Assembly (NCBI RefSeq): GCF_024713975.1
Contig: NC_091105.1
Coordinates: forward strand, 19,972,439-20,036,438
Direction of reading: 5' to 3'
DNA length: 64,000 nucleotides
Source of the DNA: Paralichthys olivaceus
Lineage: Eukaryota; Chordata; Actinopteri; Pleuronectiformes; Paralichthyidae
A program made the translations under genes and the position numbers. Shown here piece after piece: positions 53,801-64,000 of the stretch; the first letter of the stretch is position 1, and every line of letters starts with the position of its first letter. The notes beneath the pieces are model-generated. The model saw only the letters and a list, made by a program, of their open reading frames with translations, made no database searches and was not told the DNA's origin.

Positions 53801-56800
53801 TATCTCTGAACATAATGATATCAATATAGGAACAACATAAAATATATATACTGTATACCCTCTATTGTGCCAAAGCCAAATGCTAAAGAGAAAGCTTGTA
53901 TAAAAAATAAAATGACAGTGAGTCGATACAGCCTTGGTCGTCACTACATTCATGGCGATCCATCTTGTGTGTCTTTATTGGAAGTATCTTCCATTCGTTA
54001 TGTGTGTGTACTTCTGGTTTTACTTTCTGTCCATCTGGCGTTCCCTCAGTTTCTCCGGCTGTCTCCTCTGTTTTATCATTTGAGTCCGCAAGACTTCTGA
54101 CTCAGTGGGCCTTCTGGGAAATAGAGTTCAAAAGGCTCCAATTCTTTCCACTTGATCCACAGCTCTGTTTTGTATGTGTCCCTGTGTGTGTTTGTGCAGC
54201 GACTACATGATAATGATTCATGATTCACAATGATAGCAAGAGAAAAATAACAAAGCCTTGTAAAATAAATGGAATCGTATATCAAGCATACGTGCAGACA
54301 GTGTGCCGGTAGCTTCTAGCCTCACTCATTTGTCCTGTGAGAGGTTGATGTTGACGTTGCTGAGTGCTGGAATATCCAGGAGCAATAATATTACAAATCA
54401 GAACCAGATTATGGCGTGCACTTTGGAAACAGTGGTTCCTGAGAGGATCACACCCAGCAAGGAGACCCTCAGTGATGTAATATATTTTTGTGGATTCAGA
54501 AAATACGCTGCAGAGTCAAGTCATTGATTAGAAGAAATCTTTGGCTTTCAGGATGTGAAAACCGTTTTCGACTGTTTAACCACTCACCGAGACCAAAATC
54601 TATAAACAACTTAATAGTGACAGCAGCAGATTTATTGGCCTGTTAGAAAAGCAATTATTTATACATTTCAAACATTATTACCAAATTGAAATGATAAACA
54701 CCAACCAGAAGGGGCTTTTAAAACCTAGCAAGGCAAAACATTTTCTGGTAAGAGTTATTTTAGACTCAGGTCTCCCTTCTATCACAGACATATCTTTACA
54801 ATCAGAATCAGAATGCATTTTGTTGACAAACTGCAGATCTTAAAACAGTAGTAGTAGAAGAGCAACATTTCCCCTCATCCATCGGTCATTTTATTAAACA
54901 TATTTGTCTTTAGTCTTTTCTCACAGATATTTAAGGATATGACTACTGACTTTTTGAAGCTAGGATTAAATAACAGTGAACCAAACTCCTATAAAATGAT
55001 TGTTGCAGAAAATTTGAACGGTTGGACAATTTTAATGAACAAAAGGGATCTTCGTCAAATTAGATGCTCAATTTATTAAATGGTATTCATGTGCATCACA
55101 ATCAATGTGCAAAGGCCTTTATGACAACAACCACAGTTTGAAACTAGGATGAGTCCAAATTTTCTCATCTTCACTATGATTCTATCGGAAAATTGATAAG
55201 TTGACAAGTCTGGGCCCAATGTCTTTCATTACCTATGAAATGTGTCCATGAGGCTTGTCCTTTCTCTTTTAAGGCAGAGTTGCTCCTCGGGAAGGCCAGT
55301 GTGCACTGACCTACGCCCTGACCACAAACCTTTGCTGTGACTACTTTGGTAAACTGCTTGTGGAAGTGGCTACAAATCTGTGGCACCCAGATTCCACTGG
55401 GTGTATCCTGAACTTACAGCTTGTTAGTTTGCTGCAGCATATCTTTTTCCTTAAATACATTATGCGTCATCTACATCTTTCCAGAGCAAATGAGCTTTGC
55501 CAAGTGAACTGACTGCAGAGTAATGGACAAAAGCACCAGATCAAATCTTTGGCAGCTGCTGGTCTCCTGCAGGACGCTATTTTGCATCATTTCCACGTTG
55601 GTGGGCTCCTGGAACATGACTTTGACCCTCTGGGTGTTTGAATGATGGATCTGGAGGAAATTCAATTGCTTTCCTTGTCTGTTTACATCTTCTTTGGATC
55701 AACTTGTACATTTTTTTGTCTCTCAGAATAGTGCTCTTTATGTTGGTGATGTATGGGATTTGACATTTCAAATGGATATTGGTAAAGAAGCCTGCAGCTT
55801 CTCAGTGGTATCATTATTATTGATCTTGACTGATAACTCTAGAAGGTAAAAATCCGCCTTCTTTCACTGATGTTTTTAATGCAATTGTTAAAAAATGGAA
55901 CATATATTTATAGATTAGAAACTACAACAGTGCATATTTGCACTTTGTTCAATTGATCTTCTTGCCAGAAAATATTTTGATTTGAATTTAACAAATGAAA
56001 TGTTGCATTTTTTCAGAATGGCAATTTGATTTCATATAAAAAGTAAAATAGTCTTTTCTTCTGGATAGTCATCCTGAAGAAACAGTTGGTGATATAGTGA
56101 TGTGAGCGCCTTTAGAGCCACACCACTCACAGCTGTAGCACATTCCAAACAATTTTCCTTTAAATTACCAACTCTGAAATCAGATACTGTACAAACCTCA
56201 CCTAACAAATGCCTTCAATTTGTGTCCATGACACATTCAGCTGACACACAGATTTCTGCACTGGCTAAAGAGCAAAAAGATGGAAAGCAGGTTAACACTC
56301 TGACACCAAAGAAATGTAACCTCTGTCATTCACCCGTAAAATGACCAATACAGCAGAGTGAGCAACACTCAAGTCACTTACAATGTGCAGACTGTCCCGT
56401 ATGCTGAATTTCCAACCACACGCTTGTGACTGATGCCCCTTTTTCCATGTGAACCACTGCCAGTGTACAATCCTGCTCATATTAAGAACGTTAACACAGA
56501 GATGCCATAGCAATTCAGTTCTATACTTAAAAAAGGGGATATTCTGATTTGCTACCCAGGCCACAAGCTTTTTGCACAAATAAACTTCTTCTAGAAACTG
56601 GGACACAGACATCATGCTTTTAAGTTATACAATATGGAGATTTCACTCTCAATTTTGCTCAATTATAAACTGCTTTGGCATGCTAGGGGTTGTATAAACA
56701 CTTATTTCAGGCTCTCATATGATAGTTCAAGTATTATCCTATTATTCTGGATGATTAGTTTTCAAAATATGTTTAGTTCAGTACTATTATGTATGAAACA

Positions 56801-57199
56801 GCTATTGTTTTATTTGTCTTGGCCTTTTGTAACTTCATGTGCCAAAAGGTTTGTTACACAGAACCGCGTGGGAAGGTTTTGTTTTGGAGAAGTACTTTCA
56901 ATAATTGACAGGTGTTTAACTGAACCATCTGTCCATCCAAGTCTACAAAGATCAATAGATGGTTGCCCCACCTAAGATGTTCCCATAGCTGCAAGTATTT
57001 CCTCCCTCCCACGTTGACTGTTCTGAGACATTGGTTCACCAACTACATAGATTTCAATCCAGCTGCCCCACAGGATTAGGCCTTCTGAAATAAAAGTATG
57101 AAAAATTATTTTTGTCAATGGTCTATTTAAAATGTAACCAAGCTGCTTGACCTCAGCTCATGTGTAAAGTGCAAGCCAAACTCACAAATGCACAGTGGT

Positions 57200-57560
57200 G
57201 GTAGCATCATCTTGCTGGTGACAGCATGGTCTCTCTTTAAATTGAAAATGAATGGAAATTATTGTGAGGAATTCAGGAAAAAAGTCCTGTTGCAGAGAAT
57301 CGATCTTCCAACAGGGCACTGACCCCGCATGTGCAGCCAAACCTGAGCGGGAGGCCAAACCTCAGCTGAACTGAGGATGTGGACGAGGCCTTGACAGTTT
57401 CATGTTGCTCATTTTTCCCATTCTGCAAGAGCGAGATGGAGCAATTTAGCAAAATTTGGACAAAAATTGCAGTGTCCAGATGTGCAAAGATGAGATGATC
57501 CAACATAGGCTCACAGCTGTAATTGCTACCAAAGGGCCAGACCAATTTTCTTATCAAATT
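57200..57560 (+). pseudogene. Possible very degenerate Tc1-like transposase fragment
   Basis: The plus strand includes 'cacagtggtggtagcatcat' and then a piece reading F-Q-Q-G-T-D-P-A-C-A-A-K, reminiscent of the GGGSIMLWG and QQDNDPKHTAK blocks of Tc1 transposases in the right order. Nothing else of the protein is legible. Confidence 0.25.
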
Positions 57561-57828
57561 CAGATAGAGGAATGTTTTTAATTGAAGTGTTTATGCTACT
57601 GCTCAAATCTGCATCAGGTTGCGTGTAACAGCAACGTTTTAAACTCGTTGCAGGCAATGTACAACTGTTACAGTTTGTCTAAGGAAATTGTTGCAATTTT
57701 TTGCAGTTCCACACAGCTCTACACTGCCTGTTCATGTCCTTGAGTTTGTCTTTTTGTTTTGTGGGAGCACAAAAACTCACAAAAAGCCACAGCCATGCAA
57801 AGTTAGCAAGGTTTTTAGGGCACATGGC

Positions 57829-58594
57829 AGAGATGGGTAGTAACGCATTATATTTACTAGTACAGCTACATGTACTTTAGTAGTTTTTTCAATAAATTTC
57901 ACTCCTGGGAGTAGTTGTTTTTTGCCTCTTTACACCTTTGATGAAAAGCAATTACTTGTACTTCGTTACATTAGACCACATTGTTCTCCTTACACATGTC
58001 TATGATTTAATAATTTTAACACTCATCTGAGCAGACACACTGATTTTCCACCACCTTCAATCCAGCCGTAGTTTCTATCTCAAACCAGCTGCCCCTGAAT
58101 TTGTGCTTTCTTATTCAGACCTTAACTGTTCATGTTGAAACAGACTTCATCACTCATTTCTCGGACATCTTTGAATTTTGAATCTCTGCATCTGCATATC
58201 TTGCGTGAATAGGTTGAATACTATCAAGCTAAATTACAGTCTGTGTTGGAAACTGAATGCGTGTGCACACACAACGCAGGCTGCGTCCAAACGTTTCCAA
58301 TGAGGATTTTTTCATGATGTTTAAAAGTAAACAGTGCTTAATGTATTTTGGCATTCGCCTGGTATTGAATATGTCACTTTATTAATGAAAATGAATGTGC
58401 CCTTTACATTGTTATTACCTCTCAATTACCTGTTTGAACACAATACCTTCTGATGAAATTACTCACTACTTCAGTAGTTTTTATGAGATACTTTTTTACT
58501 CATACTCAAGTACTTTTACTTCCACTTGAGTCATTCTAATTATAAAGTCACAATACTTGAGTACCGTTTCTGTTTACTCTATAGCCACCACTGG
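57829..58594. mobile_element. Probable hAT-type non-autonomous element
   Basis: The left end CAGAGATGGGTAGTAACGC and the right end (minus strand CAGTGGTGGCTATAG) share the CAG-G-TGG pattern of hAT ends, though imperfectly. Inside, the right part carries inverted AGTACTTTTACTTNNACTTGAGT motifs. No target duplication of 8 bp is evident and the interior has no transposase. Confidence 0.4.
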
Positions 58595-60151
58595 TACTTG
58601 ATAATGTCTCACTGTGCAGAGGCCCGCATCCAAACAAAGAGCTCAGATACTGTAAATTGTGTTTTACATTTGTTGTCTCCCGGAGGAATGATTTCTGCAG
58701 TGGTGCTACAATAAAAGTGAATTGCCTTGACATTGATGATTTTGTCTCGTCCCCTTCTTTATTGGCTCCAGACGAGTACCAGTCAAAGGATATTATAAAT
58801 GTGTGCAGCCGGGTTTGCGTTTGTAGCCAGACGTTGACAGTGGTGAGGGGTGGGATTAATATAGACCATATTGTTGTTATGAGCGATGGAAGCTCTCCAG
58901 CTGCCTACTGAGCTAGAAATGTACAGAATGCTTTGGTCAACAAACTCTGTCTCTCTCTGTCACACACACAAGACAAATCATCTCCATGGAGAAATGGATG
59001 CACACAAGGACACCCAGCAGGCACACAATCACAATCCCTCACACAAACACACATTTAATGCCGATATAAATCATCTGCCATTTTTTTTAATTTTTTGAGT
59101 GCGTAACAATTTTTTTCCCCAAATTCCACAAAATGATCTGCAGTAATTTATGGTGTCTTTTCCACCAATGGGAGTGATACTGGGTTCTGGGCTGTAAACG
59201 TTGCTCTGCCATGTTTATTTTCATTTCATTTTGTTCTGCCTCTACTAACACTTTACCTTGGTGATTTAAGGAGGCTGAGAGTGGTGTTGGAATACAACCA
59301 GCTGGCAGCTTATGCATTTGTGTGTGCGTACGTGCGTGTGCATGTTCTCTAAAGCATTGAGGTACTGAATCCTCTTCCTCTTATTCAGTTCTAGTTTCAC
59401 CCCCTTCTGCCGGGTGTTTTTAAGATCACCTCATGCACACTGCACCTGTCATCTTAGGATCTGTTGTTAAAGCTGAACCCAGTTATTAAAGGTTTCAAGT
59501 TGTTTATGCGAATTCAACATACATTAGCAGTTCATAAGAGGACACTAAAGCTGCTTCTAGACCTGCACTGAAGTCTGGGTATTTTTCTGAAATATTCCAG
59601 AGTAGCCTATGTAAGAACACAAATGTATGAGTTGCTCCACACATTTTCTGGAACTTTCCCTGCCAGCCCTCATGTAAAATGTGAGACCATGTCAGAATAC
59701 AGCAGAAACATTTCACACGGAAATCAAGTGGACACGCAAAACTGGATAACATAAACATCTCAAATCAAAAATGTATTGTTTTTGCGGATATGTCCTAATG
59801 CCTGTGGTATTGTTTATATTTAAAAATAAACATTACGTCTGAGTCTGTAGCTTCTTTCCCACTACCTTCTCTCTTAGCTCTTGACAAATACACCGTGATT
59901 TCATATCCTGCCCCCTACATGATTTATCCAGGCTGAACCCCTGAATGTTCCACGACCGTAAGATCTATGCCAAACACAACCTGATATCAAAAGCCAATAT
60001 AGCCTGAGATGTGTTGAGATAAAGTTTATGATATGTTTTAAAAATACATTTACAATGTTTGTTTGCTTTTACAAGATTTTAGAAGAATTAGCTTTTAAGT
60101 GTAATGCCCATGTTACTTTGTGCTTTCCTTAAGTCACAGGAAACTTCTTCA

Positions 60152-60182
60152 GCCTGTCCATGGCTCTTGGCCATGGACAGGC
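60152..60182. other. Perfect 13-bp inverted repeat (hairpin)
   Basis: GCCTGTCCATGGC, a 5-nt loop TCTTG, then GCCATGGACAGGC. The stem is GC-rich and perfect, in an AT-rich setting. No gene, tRNA or recognised transposon end is attached to it. Confidence 0.85.
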
Positions 60183-61786
60183 AATTTTCTACTAAAATCA
60201 TAAATCCTTAAAATCTGGTAACAATTATAGTCGTTTTTTTCCTTTAAAAATATCTATAATTTATTTAAACAGCTGGACAATGTATTTTCTTGCAAACAGT
60301 ATAATATGTATATATAAAAGGACATAGTGTTTTTGTTGGTGAGTATATTCAGTGGCTGATTTGTTGTTCAGGTCAATTCACTCATCTTTGGTTTTTTAGA
60401 TTTTTTTTCCCATGGAATTGAATGAAAAAAATATAGAATATCCAATATCCTTTAATTGTCACGATGAGGCAAAATGGTCGAAATTAATGGCTGAAAGGGC
60501 AGAGTTCACATCCTGTGATGAGCAGTTGCTTTAAAGATTCAAAGTCAACATGGCGGCTGACTGAATTGCAGTTCACTCGAGGCTAACGCCCATAACTCAA
60601 AGGGATTTCGCTTAGATCATCAGGTAAAAGAAAGAGCTCATTAATCTCTCACATACTGTATGTAGCCAGCTGCCACTCAGTCAGTCAGCAAGTGTCGCCC
60701 ATAAGTCAGACAGTCGATCCCTCATCCTGTCGGCCATTTTAGCCAACTTGTCAGCACCCAACCAGCCCAAATCAGCTAGCCTGTTAAATAAACAGTTGGG
60801 AAAAGAAGCCCACGGACACTCAACCAGCCGGTCAGCCGAATCAGATCTCATCATGAATGTTAAGGCTGGTTTTCCTTGAGGAAATCTGATTAAGCATGGA
60901 ATAGAAAGCGAGAGAAACGTGAGGGTGAATGAACCATGTCAGAGCATGCACACACGCAAAGGTGCATGAGCGAATAAAGGAAGATATGTATCTGTGTGTG
61001 TGTGGGTGCCGGCAGATCCTGGAGTTATTTTCTGTAATACCCCCAGTTTCATTTCAGGTTTGGTGTGGGTCCAGGTGGTTGGCTTTAATGTAGTCCAGAT
61101 GGGAGACGCAGAGCAGAGTGGCCAGATTTTTCCAGAGTTTCGGTCGAACCAGGGCTTTGCTAATAAAAGCAGAGGAGATTTTCACAGTTCCGCAGACAGA
61201 ACCTAGCATTCTAATTCTCGGGGGGGAACAGAGAGCGAGCGAGACCGCAATGTTATACTTTGTTTTTATTAAAGGGGGTGATTGACAGCTTGGAGGGAAT
61301 TTTCCAGCATTAAACCAGGGGTCTTATTGGAGAGGACAGAGCAGAGAGCACAGGGACCTGGCGAAGCAAAGCAACACTCTGGCAAGCTGCTACTGACTGA
61401 AGGCTTGGCTTCTCCTCTTATTCTCTCTCTTATCCTCCCCTGCTTTCTCTTCAATATTTCTATAGCTAAGGAGAGGATTGCTTCAGTCTGAACTTGCTCC
61501 TCCCCCTTGTCCCTCCTAAACCTCCTCCCGTCTCCTCAGCTCTTCTCACTGAGGTTGGCTTCTTGGTGATCTAGGCAGCAAACACCAATTTAGTATAATG
61601 TTGGATAAAATCTGCTGTTTCTAGTCATGCTTTATTTATGATTTCTTGTCTTGTGCCTTATAAGTGTGCTGGTTTTAATTCCGCATGTGTTCACAGTTGG
61701 ATCAGTACGCGCCTGTTTAGAGACTAATAAAACCTAAAGTGCCTCCTGATTCACTCAGCTTGTAAAAGGATGAAACACTTGCAACA

Positions 61787-61811
61787 CAATGTGTGTGTGT
61801 GTGTGTGTGTA
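61787..61811. repeat. (TG)n microsatellite
   Basis: About 12 TG units. Confidence 0.85.
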
Positions 61812-63019
61812 AACTAGGGTGCGTCTCAATCTCCAACTTTCTCAGTCCTCGTATGACCAGCCCTGATTGATTATAAAACTCAGTGAAGGACAACCAGTGT
61901 TTCTCATAGCTGACAACTCAATAGAGAAATAGAGGAACAGATCTACATTGCCTGCTGAACAGTTACTATATATCCTGTTTTCCTTTGTTTGCTGATATTT
62001 CATACTTCTCCATTGGCAGTCACTGAGTCTGTAATTGGTTAAAGTCAAATGAAAATTGCTTTAGCACTTTCTAGTAATTGATGATGTTCAGAAAATGTTG
62101 TAGATCCAGTGGATTGTGTTTTTTTCTAATATCATAATTGATGGTGGACCTGGGGCAGTGGCTTTCAGTCCCATCACATATTGTCACTATCATCCTAAGA
62201 CCAGATGTGGTACTCTGGTCCAACACCCTGTGCGTTGTCTTCTTTGTAGAATTGACAGTACCCTGGGAAGAAAGCAAATGAGCGGAAAAGGCTGTGGAAC
62301 GCAGACATGATATTTGAGGCAGAGCAACGTGGCTGGAAAGCAATAGATGCCCTGTGGAGGTTGGCTGTGGGGGTTTCCTTGCAATATCCACCATCAGGTT
62401 GCTCAGAGATCTGGGGTTCCACAGACAAGCCCTGCGCCAAACCATGAAATAAACATCATTCACTGCAGAACACTGGAGCCATTGGCTCTTGATCAGAAAG
62501 AAAGATCCCAACTGGGCCCCAAGATGCTAGAAACATGCACCCAGGTCTGATCAACCTGTGGTGGGCCTGCCTTGCCCTGCTCTAACATCCGCTGGTGGTA
62601 GCTAACACTCGCTAACATCAACTGGTGGTCGACATTAATTAGTACGGTAGAACATACAAGGGATATTCTCCATCTTGTCCTATGTTGTAAAATGCGACAG
62701 TGTTTAGTTTACAAAGACATAGAGGTAATGATGTCTGATCTACTGAGCAGGCCTTGTGAAATGGGCCATGTGAAACTATGACAACAGGATAACTGGGACT
62801 CAAACTTACACATGAATCATTTGTCTATTTTGTCATCAGTCAATTTTATATTTTTTCAAGGTCTTCCTTTCCACTACAGCTTTCAAATGTATCTGACCTC
62901 CCACCTTTCCTGTTTTTATTAATACATGATTATTTATTAAAACAGTTATAACAGACATACACAGAGCTAAGACATTACTAGCATAACCATTTCAATTATT
63001 GTGATGACTTAAGTCAATC

Positions 63020-63160
63020 CTCCTCTGCTCACTGTTTTGGGCATGAATGTATGAACCATATTTAATGGCAATCTGTCCGATAGCTGTTGAGATGTCTCAG
63101 TCTGGAGCAAGGTAGTGGACCAACCAACAGACTCCACCACTGAACTATGGCGCCAATGTG
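63020..63160 (+). repeat. Dispersed repeat remnant
   Basis: 'atgaatgtatgaaccatatt', 'atggcaatctgtccgatagc' and 'ctgttgagatgtctcagtct' resemble a short repeat common in fish DNA. Followed at 63178-63197 by a TTAA-type simple repeat. Confidence 0.35.
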
Positions 63161-63714
63161 GCCATAACTAACTACAAATTAATTAATTAATTAATTGATG
63201 AGTAAATCAAGGAAAATACTTTAGTGTTTTAGTATACTGAAAATACTAAACAGTAAATTGACTAACTGAGAAAATAATCAGTAGAATATTCAAGAAAGTA
63301 AATAACCTTAAGCTGCAGACCTAAAGGTTTCAAATAATAATGCTTTCACAAAAGGTTTCAAAGGATGGGACATCAGTTGTCCTTGGAACTTTCGTGGTTT
63401 TTGTCTCTGGGACATTTCCTCTCTGCTCAAAAGGGTACATTTTCCAGGCAGACATTAATACTGAGTCTCGACAGTCGTCTTTAAAAAAGAAGAAAACCAG
63501 ATGAACAACAATAGAGGAGCATAATGGGGAAATAATCATCAGCTCAGAAAGAAATTGTCACCTGGCCTGATCACAGTCAATTATATGCTTCAGTTTCAAG
63601 AAGAGCTGGAGAGAAACAACTGTCCCCTTCAAATCAGGATACAAAGTATTCTGGTAACCTTGCAACATTTCAGATGATGACATATTCATGTGTTTTGCCT
63701 GAGTTGTTTGTCTT

Positions 63715-63990
63715 CATTGTCCCCTGCCCTGGAGATTGTTTTCAACCCTGTCTGTTTGTTGGTTTGTAAGCATGATCACACAACAACAACACACAAAACT
63801 TGGTGGGAGGATGGCAATTTTGGTGCAGATCCTGATCGGAGGTTATATCCAGGCATGTCTTTTTTATTTCCTTCTACATTGCAACATCTTGTATTTTTCA
63901 TAATTTTCACAGTTTTTCCATTGAATAATTCTGGATCATGTTGAAAAATTTGGCACATTTAAAGAACTGATACCTATGAACATGTGCATT
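63715..63990 (+). repeat. Dispersed repeat family A, copy 6
   Basis: 'ctgtctgtttgttggtttgt', 'aagcatgatcacacaacaac', 'aaaacttggtgggaggatgg', 'ttggtgcagatcctgatcgg' in family order. It runs up to the end of the window and may continue beyond it. Confidence 0.65.
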
Positions 63991-64000
63991 TTGATTGAAT

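Larger units (their letters stand above)
38700..64000. other. 25-kb stretch with no recognised gene
   Basis: I found no frame with splice sites and protein-like content. Open frames here are low-complexity (CA, GA, CT runs) or short. The recognisable content is repeats and transposon remnants, listed separately. It is either a gene desert or a long intron of a gene whose exons lie beyond the window. Confidence 0.5.

Noticed and set aside
62071..62550. Open frames on both strands, with a plus-strand piece reading HPGLINLWWACL
   Set aside because: It looks like a remnant of some retroelement, but no catalytic block is present, stops interrupt it, and I could not place it in a family.

Overview
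The window looks like nuclear DNA from a teleost fish, probably a percomorph. The genes have many small exons with GT-AG introns and a ~335-aa GapdhS. The spaces between them are AT-rich and full of short inverted-repeat transposons, LINE tails and CA/GA microsatellites. I found no bacterial, viral or plasmid features, no rRNA, no credible tRNA and no CRISPR array. The species cannot be fixed from the sequence alone.

Four protein-coding genes can be rebuilt exon by exon, all on the minus strand. From low to high coordinates they are: (1) a six-exon SULT2-type cytosolic sulfotransferase (5836-8679), with a second, diverged first-exon copy upstream at 10666-10804; (2) tmem147, an ER membrane protein (seven coding exons, 15095-18039, plus a likely 5' UTR exon near 18.86 kb); (3) a small secreted protein with three C-type lectin-like domains (three exons, 19818-22125); (4) gapdhs, the second fish glyceraldehyde-3-phosphate dehydrogenase (ten coding exons, 25839-29322). 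A splice acceptor just upstream of the gapdhs ATG shows that this gene has a remote 5' UTR exon. Two TATA-driven candidates lie about 5.7 kb and 9 kb upstream, and the farther one also carries a palindromic CRE and an E-box. TMEM147 and GAPDHS are also close neighbours in mammals, which supports both identifications; here the lectin gene sits between them.

The genes do not form one pathway: sulfonation of steroid- or alcohol-type substrates, ER translocon assembly, secreted lectin-like recognition, and glycolysis. They share only position and orientation.

The rest is transposon-rich. It holds an internally deleted Tc1/mariner-like element just upstream of the sulfotransferase, at least four MITE-like elements with terminal inverted repeats (two of them inside introns), a deleted LINE with an endonuclease fragment, an L1/Tx1-like reverse transcriptase fragment, six diverged copies of one dispersed repeat, and several simple repeats. 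From about 38.7 kb to the end I see no convincing exon.
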